Below are positions 25,958-35,455 of a DNA stretch of 64,000 nt, piece by piece. The notes beneath the pieces are model-generated. The model was not told where the DNA came from and did not search any database. It saw only the letters and a program-made list of their open reading frames with translations. Origin of the DNA: DAHUXD01 sp963805495. GTDB taxonomy: Bacteria; Acidobacteriota; Thermoanaerobaculia; UBA5066; Gp7-AA6. The stretch spans positions 272,353-336,352 of the forward strand of contig CAWDUQ010000005.1 in NCBI GenBank assembly GCA_963805495.1, written 5' to 3'. The stretch's first letter is position 1, and every line of letters begins with the position of its first letter. The translations under genes and the position numbers were made by a program.

Positions 25958-27061
25958 TTACGGGATGGCTTTCCCCGCATCAAGGACGGCCTCGTACCGG
26001 TCCACCACATCGTGCCAACGATATCTCTCCCTGACGCGTTCGCGCGCCCGCTCCTTCCATACGGAGTGGCCGGCCGGATCATCCAGAACCCGGGCGAGCA
26101 GACGCGCCAGGCTGCCTTTTTCGTGCACCTGGAAAGGCAGGGCCGCACCTCCCGCGACTTCCTCGTTCTCCGGCGTCGCGTTGTAGCAGACCACCCGCCC
26201 GTATCCGAGCGCCTCCACCAGGGCCGGGTGCGTGCCCCCGACTTCGGTCGCCTGGACGTACACGGCGGCCCGCGAGAGGAGCTGGCGGTACCCCTCCCCG
26301 TAGATCGCACCCGCGAGGATGACCCGGCGGTCGGCCATGGCGCGGATGCGCGCAATGTAGCCGACGGCATAGGGCGCATCGCCCACGACCACCAGCGGGA
26401 CCTCTCCCGGCACGTCGCGGTACTCCCGCACCACCTCCTCCGCGTTGTTCTCCGGCTCGAGGCGCGACACGTAGAGCACGTACTTCCCGGTTGCGAGGCC
26501 GAGGCGGTCGAGGGCGTCGGCCCCGTCCGGCTCCGGCAGATCGCCGCCATAGGGGATGAAGACCGAGGCGATGCCGTGCCGCTCGCGATAGTAGTCCTGG
26601 ATCACGCGCGCGTCCGAGACGACGACGTCGGGGATGCGCGTCGAGAGCGATTCGGAGATCCGGTAGGCGAGCTTGCCCGCCGCGCTCCACTTTCGTCGAT
26701 GGCGCTCGAGGCCGTCGACGTTCAAGACGACCCGCGTCTTTCCGGAGAGGCGGGGAAGAAACGACGTCGCCGCGTTGATGGCGTTGCAGACGAGGACGGC
26801 GTCGAACCGCTCGAAGGCCGCGTCGATGCCCGAGACGAGCCCGTGCGCGACCGTGTCGAGATACTTCGTCGGGATCGTCGGGAGCACGCGGATTTTCGCG
26901 CCGCGCCACTGCCGGAGATCCGGCTGCGCGTAGCGGGTGCGCGTGTACACCAGGACGTCGTGTCCCCGCGCTGCGAGGCCCGCCGAGAGCTCCTCGGCGA
27001 GCGTCTCGAAGCCGCCGTAGCGCGCGGGGATGCCGCGGGTGCCGAGGATGCCGATGCGCAT
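25958..27061 (-). CDS. Glycosyltransferase, GT4 type with DUF1972-like N-terminus
   Basis: A 367-residue GT-B enzyme. It opens IGILGTRGIPARYGGFETLA, the DUF1972/rhamnosyltransferase signature. It then has YGGDLPEP and VLYVSRLEPENN, and the C-terminal donor site GTHPALVEALGYG in place of the usual EGFGLVxLEA motif. It lies between the sugar transferase and three GT2 genes on the same strand, so it probably adds a sugar to the lipid-linked repeat unit. The sugar cannot be named. Confidence 0.92.
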   Translation of the reverse strand: MRIGILGTRGIPARYGGFETLAEELSAGLAARGHDVLVYTRTRYAQPDLRQWRGAKIRVLPTIPTKYLDTVAHGLVSGIDAAFERFDAVLVCNAINAATSFLPRLSGKTRVVLNVDGLERHRRKWSAAGKLAYRISESLSTRIPDVVVSDARVIQDYYRERHGIASVFIPYGGDLPEPDGADALDRLGLATGKYVLYVSRLEPENNAEEVVREYRDVPGEVPLVVVGDAPYAVGYIARIRAMADRRVILAGAIYGEGYRQLLSRAAVYVQATEVGGTHPALVEALGYGRVVCYNATPENEEVAGGAALPFQVHEKGSLARLLARVLDDPAGHSVWKERARERVRERYRWHDVVDRYEAVLDAGKAIP

Positions 27062-27114
27062 GCGGACGAGACGCTATCAGGGCTCGACCGGGCAGCCGCG
27101 ACCCGGACACCGGA

Positions 27115-27216
27115 GGACGACCCCCGGCCGGCGGGAACGCCGCCCCTACGACCCCTTGGCGGATCCGGACTTCGGGGCTTCGGTCGCAGGGGCGGGGCTC
27201 GTCCCCGCCCTCCCCT
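27115..27216. repeat. Dispersed GC-rich palindrome, copy at the GT gene junction
   Basis: GCGGGAACGCCGCCCCTACG near 27131 and GCAGGGGCGGGGCTCGTCCC near 27188 are the two halves of the dispersed element. The second half and the sequence after it are translated as the C-terminal ~20 residues of the GT2 gene at 27146-28159. Confidence 0.75.
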
Positions 27217-28159
27217 CGACCTTCGCCGCGATCTCCCTGCGCTTGCCCCACAGCCGCTTCCGGTTCCTCCACAGCCATCCGAACGCCGGCAGAGAGCTTC
27301 GCTCGACGGTGAGACAGGCGGCGAGGACGACGAAGTCGCGCGCAAGGGTTGGAACCAGCGTCCGCGCGCACTCGCCCGCCGTCTGGTTGTTGATCCGGAG
27401 GACGAAGCGATTCTTGACCGAGTGGAGATTGGCGAGAGCGGTCATCCGGCGCCGGCGCTCGGGCACGTTGCGCCGCCGGTGGTACGCCACGGCCGAAGGC
27501 ACGTACAGCGCCCTCCAGCCGAGCTTGCGAAGCCGCCACGCGAGGTCCGCGTCTTCGCGGTAGAGAAAGAAGTCCGCGTCGAAGTAACCCGTCGAGATCT
27601 TCGCGCTCTCGAGCGCGGCGCGCCGATAGAACCCGGCCGCCCCCGACGCTCCGAACACCTCCTCCTCGCTTCGGTAGCGTCCCGCCGCCGGCTCGCCCGA
27701 GCCGCGGTCGAAGTGGCGGCCCGAGGCGGTGAAGTAGATCCCGGCCGAGTCGAGAAGGCCGTTTTCCGAGAGCGCGACGCCATCGCCCCGCAGGAGGCGT
27801 CCCGAGGCCGAGCCGACGTCCGCGGCGTCTTGCGCGTCGAGCCGCCGCGCCAGGATCGACGCGAAGTCGGGATCGAGGCGACAGTCCGGATTCAACGCCA
27901 GGACGTAGCGGCCGGTCGTCGCGTCGATGCCGGAGTTCATGGCGGCGGCGAAGCCGACGTTTGCGGAGAGGGCGAGCACCCGCACGTCCGGGGAGAGATC
28001 CCGCGCAACCTCGCGCGAGGAGTCCGCGGACGCGTTGTCGACGAGGAGGATCTCGCACGCCACTCCCGACTGCGCGAGGGCCGAGCCGAGCGAGACCGGA
28101 AGATCGCCGGCGTCCTCCTTGGAAACGACGATGATCGAAACGTCGGGGGCCGTGCTCAT
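27146..28159 (-). CDS. Glycosyltransferase family 2
   Basis: A 337-residue GT-A enzyme: VSIIVVSKEDAGDLPVSL, the nucleotide-binding VDNASADSS, and a DXD-like site in ALNPDCRLD. Then GAAGFYRRAALE and FFLYREDADLAWRL, as in rhamnosyl/galactosyl-type GT2 enzymes. ATG 28159 overlaps the stop of the next gene upstream (ATGA). The final ~25 residues (EGRAGTSPAPATEAPKSG) are encoded by a dispersed palindrome and look unlike the rest, so the original stop was probably lost. Confidence 0.9.
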   Translation of the reverse strand: MSTAPDVSIIVVSKEDAGDLPVSLGSALAQSGVACEILLVDNASADSSREVARDLSPDVRVLALSANVGFAAAMNSGIDATTGRYVLALNPDCRLDPDFASILARRLDAQDAADVGSASGRLLRGDGVALSENGLLDSAGIYFTASGRHFDRGSGEPAAGRYRSEEEVFGASGAAGFYRRAALESAKISTGYFDADFFLYREDADLAWRLRKLGWRALYVPSAVAYHRRRNVPERRRRMTALANLHSVKNRFVLRINNQTAGECARTLVPTLARDFVVLAACLTVERSSLPAFGWLWRNRKRLWGKRREIAAKVEGRAGTSPAPATEAPKSGSAKGS

Positions 28160-29151
28160 GCAGCGTCGAGCCCGAGGGCGAGCTTCAGCACCCGGAAGTA
28201 TGCCCGGGCGGCTTCCGGGCGCGGGCGCGGAACGTTCCGGCGAAAAGGAAGGATCAGGAGTCGAAGCCCCATCCCCTTCGCGAGAAGCAACCGATAGGCG
28301 AGCCGCGCGGCCGCGCCGTAGTGCGCGGCTCGGTACCGGATCGCGTTGCGGTAGAAGATCGGCAGGAATCGATCGTAGCCGAGCCGCGACGCGGAGTCTC
28401 CGCCCCGGTGCCGGAATCGGGCCTCCGGCAGGTACAGGATCCGGCCCTCCCGGCCGAGCCTCGCGCAGAGGTCCACGTCCTCGTGCCATGCCGGAACGAA
28501 CCGCTCGTCGAATCCCCCCACCCGCGTAAAGACGTCCGCGCGCACCGCGAGCGCCGCCGCGGCCGCCTGCTCGACCGGAAACGAACGCCCGCGGTCGGAG
28601 TCGGCGTAGCGGAAGGCTCGGCGCAGAGCGTTGTTCGGACGCAGGTGATCGAGGAGCAGCAGCTCGCGCGCATCGGAGGCGAAGGTTGGCAGCCGGCGCA
28701 GCTGAAAAGTGGCCTGGTCTTCCCGCCCGGGCGGCGCGAGCCGCAGCGGTCCGCCAGACGGCGCCTCGCCGTTCATCTCGATCAGGCGCGGCGCGACCGC
28801 CACGGCACCCGGGTCCGCGCCGAATGCCGCGGCGATCGCCGAGAAGGGCTCGCCCTCCGCCCGCGTGTCGGGGTTCAGGAACAGAAGGACGTCCGCCGAT
28901 CCGGCCTGCGCCGCCTGGTTGGCGGCCGGCCCGAAGCCGCGGTTCTCCGGGTTCACGAGAATCGCCGCGTCGGGCCAGAGAGCGCGGAGGGCATCGACCG
29001 GCAGTCCGGCTCCGTTGTCGACGATCGTGAGGCGGACCTTCACACCGCCGGATGGAATGCGGCGACGCGCCTGCGCGAGCGAGGCGATCGCCTCCCGGAG
29101 CTCTTCGCCGTCCCGCCAGGACACGTAGACGACCCCGATCTCCCGGATCAT
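28156..29151 (-). CDS. Glycosyltransferase family 2
   Basis: A 331-residue GT-A enzyme: IGVVYVSWRDGEELREAI, LTIVDNGAG, the acceptor/donor loop LLFLNPDTRAEGEPF, and FVPAWHEDVDLCARLGREG with the catalytic-type acidic pair. The C-terminal part is basic and hydrophobic (LLLAKGMGLRLLILPF), possibly associating with the membrane. Both ends overlap neighbouring GT genes by 4 nt, so the three GT2 genes are one translationally coupled set. Confidence 0.92.
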   Translation of the reverse strand: MIREIGVVYVSWRDGEELREAIASLAQARRRIPSGGVKVRLTIVDNGAGLPVDALRALWPDAAILVNPENRGFGPAANQAAQAGSADVLLFLNPDTRAEGEPFSAIAAAFGADPGAVAVAPRLIEMNGEAPSGGPLRLAPPGREDQATFQLRRLPTFASDARELLLLDHLRPNNALRRAFRYADSDRGRSFPVEQAAAAALAVRADVFTRVGGFDERFVPAWHEDVDLCARLGREGRILYLPEARFRHRGGDSASRLGYDRFLPIFYRNAIRYRAAHYGAAARLAYRLLLAKGMGLRLLILPFRRNVPRPRPEAARAYFRVLKLALGLDAA

Positions 29152-30092
29152 GACGCGCCCGGTCCCGTCCCCGGAAAGCGCCCGAGCCGCCGCGACTCGT
29201 CGCGCGACCGCAGCGCCATGGCCGGCAGCCGGGGCCAGACGAGGAAGGGCAGCGCGAGGCCCCGCCATCCGACCTGCCGGACGTGCGCGAGGTCCGCCGC
29301 CAGCAGCGGCCCGAGGTGCCTCGCGAGCAGGCCCGGCTCGAAGTTGCGAAAGAGCGTGCGCCAGCGGTTGCGGGACGTCCAGAACGCCCGCCTCCAGGGC
29401 GTGCGGCGGCCGGTCAGCGAGCCCTCGTGCCGCGCAACCGCTCGCGGATCGCACAGGAACCTCCAGCCGGCGCGCGTCAGGCGGAGCGACAGGTCGACGT
29501 CCTCGTAGTAGGCGAAGAAAGAATCGTCGAAGACGGCGCCCGGAGCGGCGACGGCTTCGAGCGCGTCGCGGCGGTAGAGCGTCGCCGTCGCCGAAACCCC
29601 CGGGACCTCGAAGGGCGTGCGCGGGACTTCCGAGGCGTCCGCGCCGCCGTAGAGGGGGACGGCCTCGCCGCGGCGGTTCCAGCCGATACCCGCCGTATCG
29701 ACGAGCCGGCCGTCCTGAGAAAGGACGAGGCCCTGGGCAGCCGCGATCCGGTCGTCGCCGCCGAGCCGGGCCGCCAGCCGCGCCGCGTAGTCCGGCTCGA
29801 GCACGGCGTCGTTGTTCAGCAGCAGCACGAAGGGCGCCCGCGTGCGTGCGATCCCCTCGTTGGCGGCGCCCGCGAAGCCCAGGTTGCGGGAGAAGCCGAT
29901 CACGCGGGCCGAGGGGGCCTCGGCGGCGATGCGTCCCCGCTCGTCGGGTCGTGACCCGTTGTCGACCACGACGGCCGAGAGATGCACGTCCCTCTGGCGC
30001 TCCAGGGAGGCCAGGGCGCGAAAGAGCGCGTCGCCGCCGTCGCGGTTGACGACGACGCAATCCACGTCCGGCGTTCGGGAGGGCCCGCTCAA
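29148..30092 (-). CDS. Glycosyltransferase family 2
   Basis: A 314-residue GT-A enzyme: VDCVVVNRDGGDALFRAL, AVVVDNGS, LLLNNDAVLEPDY and FFAYYEDVDLSLRL. The start is uncertain. TTG 30092 is preferred because the upstream ATG 30152 would place 20 extra codons across a tandem repeat that looks like the promoter region of the divergent serS gene. That ATG also shares a CATG with the serS start. GTG near 30066 is a third option. It is the first gene of the minus-strand polysaccharide cluster. Confidence 0.87.
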   Translation of the reverse strand: MSGPSRTPDVDCVVVNRDGGDALFRALASLERQRDVHLSAVVVDNGSRPDERGRIAAEAPSARVIGFSRNLGFAGAANEGIARTRAPFVLLLNNDAVLEPDYAARLAARLGGDDRIAAAQGLVLSQDGRLVDTAGIGWNRRGEAVPLYGGADASEVPRTPFEVPGVSATATLYRRDALEAVAAPGAVFDDSFFAYYEDVDLSLRLTRAGWRFLCDPRAVARHEGSLTGRRTPWRRAFWTSRNRWRTLFRNFEPGLLARHLGPLLAADLAHVRQVGWRGLALPFLVWPRLPAMALRSRDESRRLGRFPGTGPGAS

Positions 30093-30139
30093 GCGGTTGA
30101 CTCGATTGCGGTTGACTCGATCGGCGTGCGCGATATGAA
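30093..30139 (+). promoter_or_regulatory. Promoter of serS with duplicated -35 segment
   Basis: A 15-bp sequence, GCGGTTGACTCGATT, is repeated directly (30093-30107 and 30108-30122, last base changed). Each copy carries a TTGACT -35-like hexamer. From the second copy, a 16-nt spacer leads to TATGAA (30134-30139). Predicted transcription starts near 30146, only ~5 nt before the serS ATG. Confidence 0.5.
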
Positions 30140-30150
30140 ATCGCCTTTTC

Positions 30151-31407
<1,257 letters not shown>

Positions 31408-31424
31408 CCGGTCGGGCGCATCGC

Positions 31425-32240
31425 GTGCCGCAGAAGCACGTCTTCGAGGCGGTCCTCTCCGCGGCGCGCCGGCGGCCGGGCTACGCGAACCTGCGGGTCC
31501 TCGACCTTTCCGCCGGGCGCGGCGAGATTGCCGCCGCTCTCGCGCGGGACGGCTGCGCGGTCCGCGGAACGCACTTCCGCGCCGACGACTACAAGCTGGC
31601 CGATCCCGGCAAGCCCGTCGAGACGGCCGGCCTCCCGATCGACGCCGACGTCGACCTGACCCGCCCGCTCCCATACCCGGACGCCGCGTTCGACCTCGTC
31701 ATCCTCTGCGAGGTCGCCGAGCACCTCCCGACCTGGATCCCGATCGTCGCCGAGATCGGCCGCGTGCTCGCGCCGGGCGGAAGCCTCGTCCTTTCGACGC
31801 CGAACGTCGCGCGCCTTCACTCGCGCTGGCATTTCTTCTGGACGGGGACCCACAAGCTGATCCGCCGCCGCACCGGTTGGGATCTCGCGGCCGACGATCT
31901 CTATGCGTACCACGTCAGCCCGGTGGACTTTCCGCTGCTCCACACGCTGCTGCGCCAGTCTGGCCTCTCGATCGAGAGGATCGACGTCACCCGGTTCAAA
32001 TGGAAGCACGCGTGGCTCTTCCTGCTCTACCCTTTCGTCTGGCTCTCGACCCGGCTCGAGACCCGCCGCCACCGCGGCGGCCCCGAGCACGCCCGCGGCG
32101 AGGACGACCTCTTCGACTGGATGACCCGCCCCGCCATGCTCGGCAGCGAGCAGCTCCTCCTGACCGCCCGAAAAACCGTGGGGTCAGGTCTCGAAATTTC
32201 GGTTCCGGCCTATCCGAAAAATCGAGACCTGACCCCGTAG
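31425..32240 (+). CDS. SAM-dependent methyltransferase (class I)
   Basis: A 271-residue protein from GTG 31425, 17 bp after serS. Residues ~24-130 form the Rossmann fold: RVLDLSAGRGEIAAAL (motif I), then FDLVILCEVAEHLP and GRVLAPGGSLVLSTPN. The C-terminal part has aromatic/hydrophobic stretches (AWLFLLYPFVWLS) suggesting membrane association. Similar enzymes act in polysaccharide or lipid decoration, which fits the nearby cluster but is unproven. The last ~20 residues are encoded by a REP-like inverted repeat at 32180-32236. Confidence 0.82.
   Translation: MPQKHVFEAVLSAARRRPGYANLRVLDLSAGRGEIAAALARDGCAVRGTHFRADDYKLADPGKPVETAGLPIDADVDLTRPLPYPDAAFDLVILCEVAEHLPTWIPIVAEIGRVLAPGGSLVLSTPNVARLHSRWHFFWTGTHKLIRRRTGWDLAADDLYAYHVSPVDFPLLHTLLRQSGLSIERIDVTRFKWKHAWLFLLYPFVWLSTRLETRRHRGGPEHARGEDDLFDWMTRPAMLGSEQLLLTARKTVGSGLEISVPAYPKNRDLTP
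32180..32236. repeat. REP-like inverted repeat (GGGGTCAGGTCTCGA type)
   Basis: Perfect 15-bp arms, GGGGTCAGGTCTCGA (32180-32194) and its complement (32222-32236), flank a 27-bp centre that is itself partly symmetric. This sequence type is known as a widespread palindrome linked to REP-associated (RAYT) transposases in many bacteria; none is in this window. It could also end transcripts converging from the methyltransferase and DUF502 genes. Confidence 0.85.
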
Positions 32241-32255
32241 AGTTTCGGTTTCCCC

Positions 32256-32855
32256 CTAGCGGGGAGGGACGAGGGCGCCGGCCGAGACGATCATCTTCAT
32301 CGCCTGTTCCGGCGTCATGTCGAGGTAGGTCACCTTCTCCTCGGGTACGACGAGGAGGAAGCCCGTCGTCGGGTTGACGGCGCTCGGGATGAAGAGGCTG
32401 CAGAGCTTGCGCCCCGTCTTCTCGCTCGCCTCGCTCGCGGCCGTCGACGTGACGAACCCGAGACCCCAGGTCCCCGGCGACGGGAACTCGACGATCGCCA
32501 CCCGGCCGAAGGCGCCGACGCGCGACGGTCCGAGCAGCAGCTCCGCGATCTGTCGAAGCGTCGCGTAAATCTTGTTGATGAGCGGAACGCGGTGCATGAG
32601 CCGGTCCCAGAGCCCGAAGACACGCTTGCCGAGAAGGTTCGCCGTGACGAACCCGAGGAGGAGCAGCAGGACGTTCAGCAGCACGAAGCCGAGGCCGAGC
32701 ACCGAGATGCCGCGCGCGCGGAGCTCCCGGCCGAGGATGTCGTCGAAGAACTTGAAGAGCTTCCAGACGACCCAGGCCGTCAGCGCCGTCGGCGCGAGGA
32801 CGACGATGCCGGCAACGTAGTAGCGCCGGAGTCGGGTCCCGAAGGTCGCGGACAT
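32256..32855 (-). CDS. DUF502 membrane protein
   Basis: A 199-residue protein with two transmembrane helices (~11-34 and ~46-72), then MHRVPLINKIYATLRQIAELL and VAIVEFPSPGTWGLGFVT, the conserved DUF502 core. LCSLFIPSAVNPTTGFLLVVP and EEAMKMIVSAG-type residues end it. ATG 32855 is preferred since AGGA lies 8 nt upstream; ATG 32864 and an extension to 32888 are also open. Function unknown in the family. It converges with the methyltransferase gene. Confidence 0.87.
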   Translation of the reverse strand: MSATFGTRLRRYYVAGIVVLAPTALTAWVVWKLFKFFDDILGRELRARGISVLGLGFVLLNVLLLLLGFVTANLLGKRVFGLWDRLMHRVPLINKIYATLRQIAELLLGPSRVGAFGRVAIVEFPSPGTWGLGFVTSTAASEASEKTGRKLCSLFIPSAVNPTTGFLLVVPEEKVTYLDMTPEQAMKMIVSAGALVPPR

Positions 32856-32887
32856 CGCTTTCATCCTAACCCGTACAATGGACGGCA

Positions 32888-33925
32888 ATGCGATTTCGGC
32901 GCGCCGTGCTCTGCGTCCCCGTGCTGCTGACGCCGGCCGCCGCCGTCCTGGCCATCTGGCAAAACTCCGGGCCGCCGGGCACCCGCGCCAACGCGGTCAG
33001 CGCTTCGGGCAACGAGCCGTCCGTCGCCTACGCGGCCGCCACGGTCCTGGAATCCTCGACGAGCGCGCTGTACCGAACGGATGACGGCGGCCAGTCTTGG
33101 ACGGCCCTCGCCGAGGCGTCGCGAGGCGATTCCTACGCGCAGATCTTCGCGGATCCCCGCGTCGGCGGACGCGTCTTCGCCGCGCTGCAGAAGGCCACCG
33201 GGTCGACGGACATCGTGCGCTCGATCGACCACGGCGACAACTGGAACACCGTTCTCACGGTTTCGACGCGCTGCGTCCCGTCCTTCGAGACGGGTGCGGG
33301 AGCGGACTCGCTGCTCTTCGGCTGCGGGACTCGCTTCTTCCGGACGGCCGACGCGGGTCTCTCCTGGAACGAGCCGGCGACGCCCTTCACCGAGAACGTC
33401 CGGTTGACGGCCGGAGGGGGTGGGGCCCTTTACGCCTACGGACTCTCGCGCATCTTCCGCAGCCTCACGGGCGGTTCATCGTGGGTCGATGCCGGCGCCG
33501 CCCCGCCGGCCTGCCCCGGACTGCTTTCGCTGCGCATCGATCCCGCCGACCCGTCGACATTCATCGCGGGGACGGGCGTCATCGGTGCCGGCGGCTTTCA
33601 GTGCGGGGGCGTCTACCGCAGCACCAACGCCGGGGCGAGCTGGTCCGCGCCCGGTCTCTCCGGTGTCTACGTCACGGACCTCGCCTTCGATCCGACGGAT
33701 TCCTCCCGCGTCTACGCCTGCGCGATCTACGTCGCCGGCATCCTGCCGCCCGGCGGCGTCTATGCCAGCGGCGACGGCGGCCGCTCGTTCGGAGACCTCC
33801 GCCTGCCGACGACCGGCGCCCTCGACCTCGCCGTCTCCGCCAACGGCGGCCTCGTCCACGCGGCGACCGCCCTCGGCGTCTACGAGGAGCGCATTCGCCG
33901 GACGCGTGTCGTCCCGCCGCGGTAG
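32888..33925 (+). CDS. Exported BNR/Asp-box repeat protein
   Basis: A 345-residue protein with a signal peptide (VLCVPVLLTPAAAVLA) followed by a beta-propeller built of Asp-box repeats: YRTDDGGQSWTAL, RSIDHGDNWNTV, FRTADAGLSWNE, FRSLTGGSSWVDA, YRSTNAGASWSA and ASGDGGRSFGDL. It resembles the sortilin/VPS10 or photosystem-assembly-type propellers. No catalytic residues of sialidases are evident. Possibly a binding protein; the larger relative is at 59279-62434. Confidence 0.82.
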   Translation: MRFRRAVLCVPVLLTPAAAVLAIWQNSGPPGTRANAVSASGNEPSVAYAAATVLESSTSALYRTDDGGQSWTALAEASRGDSYAQIFADPRVGGRVFAALQKATGSTDIVRSIDHGDNWNTVLTVSTRCVPSFETGAGADSLLFGCGTRFFRTADAGLSWNEPATPFTENVRLTAGGGGALYAYGLSRIFRSLTGGSSWVDAGAAPPACPGLLSLRIDPADPSTFIAGTGVIGAGGFQCGGVYRSTNAGASWSAPGLSGVYVTDLAFDPTDSSRVYACAIYVAGILPPGGVYASGDGGRSFGDLRLPTTGALDLAVSANGGLVHAATALGVYEERIRRTRVVPPR

Positions 33926-33941
33926 GGACCTGGCGAAAAAA

Positions 33942-34037
33942 GTGGCGGATGAGGACGGGATTTAACGCCGCGCTTCGCGCGACGTTCCGTACCGCCGAGG
34001 GTCTGCCTCTGGTGGTCGGGTCGAACCCGTGGTGACA
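33942..34037 (-). pseudogene. Broken copy of the tRNA-Ser(GCT) 3' end
   Basis: 33942-33963 (GTGGCGGATGAGGACGGGAT) matches the 3' end of the intact tRNA at 34049-34069 with one inserted base. 34018-34037 (GTCGGGTCGAACCCGTGGTG) matches the adjoining T-arm. About 55 bp of unrelated GC-rich sequence separates the two parts. This looks like an interrupted duplicate of the tRNA tail. Confidence 0.6.
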
Positions 34038-34049
34038 GCCCGGCGAAAG

Positions 34050-34143
34050 TGGCGGAGAGGACGGGATTTGAACCCGTGGTAGAGGTTTAAGCCCCTACGG
34101 CGGTTTAGCAAACCGCTGGTTTAAGCCACTCACCCACCTCTCC
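34050..34143 (-). tRNA. tRNA-Ser (GCT)
   Basis: A 94-nt class II tRNA with encoded CCA. The acceptor is GGAGAGG/CCTCTCC with G73, the anticodon loop TTTGCTAAA carries GCT, and a long variable arm lies between it and the T-arm (ACGGGTTCAAATCCCGT). It is flanked on its 3' side by broken copies of its own tail. Confidence 0.95.
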
Positions 34144-34204
34144 GCGAGCGGTCTGGGCGCCGATGCTAATGGATTGCGCTCGGATTGGGAAACCAGGCCT
34201 TCGA

Positions 34205-35260
34205 TCAGTCTCCTGCATGGCCTTTCCCGCTCAACCATTCCTGCTCTTGCTGCCGCCTTCTGGCGTCGTGGTCCCGGGAGTGCTGCATGATTTCGGAGAT
34301 ACCGGGCACGGAATACATGAAGTCCGAATAGCGACGGATCTCACGCTCATCCTGGCCATCGAGGATCTCCAACGCCAGCTTTACGAGTGCGCCTCTTTCC
34401 TCCCGGAGAAGCTGCTCACCCAAACTCGCGCTCGCCCGGCGCGGGCTGCCGAAGTAGCCGGGCCAGCGCTCGGCCCTGGCCAGGGTCACCAGATCGGCAA
34501 CGTCGTGAGCGGTGACAGGTCGGGCTTTCACGACGCCGCCGGGTACGAGATCCGGTCGCAAATGCCAGACAATGCTCTGCTCCCACGCTCCTGCATGCAC
34601 GGTGAAGCCGTCCTCCGCCATTCCATCGCTTCCTATGGCCGCCTTCAGGATGGAGTCGGGACCGGGTTTGTCGGGGAGGAGCCCCTCCAGGTGGACCATG
34701 TGGCCGCCATAGGTGTCTCGGAAGTAGTCGCCGGCCTGATCCAAGGCGCGGTTGTGATCGGGACTGCCGTGCGCGTGGATCAAGAAAATCCATCGGAAGC
34801 CCTGCTCGCCCAATTCGGCCGCCAGGTCCATGAACACCGCCCGAAGCGTCTCGGGCCGCACGGCGTAGGTCCCCGGAAAAGAGTACTTCCCGCCGATCTC
34901 GTTTGCACCCCCTGAGCCCAGCGGAATCGTCGGAAACACGACGACTGTCCACCCGGGTCGCGCGGCGATTGCCTTCGCCAATTCGCGAGCCAGGTACTCG
35001 TTGAGATAGCCGTCCGCGAAGGAGGGCAGGTAGGGGCCATGCTCCTCCAGAATTCCGCCCGGCAGGAGCACTACGGTTTTGGTTCGATCCAGCGCGCGGA
35101 TCTGCTCGGTGTTGAGCTCGGCGACTTGGTGGACCTTGGGACCTGCCCGACGAGGGGACGCCGCCGAAGGATTGATCGAAAGAGTGCCCAGCGACAACAG
35201 GCTCAGGAGCAGGACTCGGGTTGGGCGCCGCCGCCGAAGATTCTGGAGACGAGGATTCAT
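34205..35260 (-). CDS. Exported creatininase-family amidohydrolase
   Basis: A 351-residue protein from ATG 35260 (GGGGAGG upstream). A signal sequence (VLLLSLLSLGTLSINPSAA) is followed by the creatininase/MftE fold: VVLLPGGILEEHGPYLP with metal-binding E and H, then FPTIPLGSGGANEIGG, the metal-binding pair in IHAHGSPDHNRAL, and HAGAWEQSIVWHL. Members hydrolyse cyclic or linear amides such as creatinine; the substrate here is unknown. The export signal is unusual, since most members are cytoplasmic. Confidence 0.87.
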   Translation of the reverse strand: MNPRLQNLRRRRPTRVLLLSLLSLGTLSINPSAASPRRAGPKVHQVAELNTEQIRALDRTKTVVLLPGGILEEHGPYLPSFADGYLNEYLARELAKAIAARPGWTVVVFPTIPLGSGGANEIGGKYSFPGTYAVRPETLRAVFMDLAAELGEQGFRWIFLIHAHGSPDHNRALDQAGDYFRDTYGGHMVHLEGLLPDKPGPDSILKAAIGSDGMAEDGFTVHAGAWEQSIVWHLRPDLVPGGVVKARPVTAHDVADLVTLARAERWPGYFGSPRRASASLGEQLLREERGALVKLALEILDGQDEREIRRYSDFMYSVPGISEIMQHSRDHDARRRQQEQEWLSGKGHAGD

Positions 35261-35455
35261 GCGGACCTCCCCATTAACGATTCGCCGTCGAATATAGCCG
35301 AGGGAGTCGCCCCGTCCCGGGAAGACTCGCGCCGGAGTCCAGCCTTCACCTCGGGAGCGCGTCAAAGCCGCCTGCGATGGCGGAGTGTCGAGGGTTGCCC
35401 ATCGGCCCTACACAATGCGAATCACCTTGGGCGGGCGCGGTACCATGCGCGCCAA

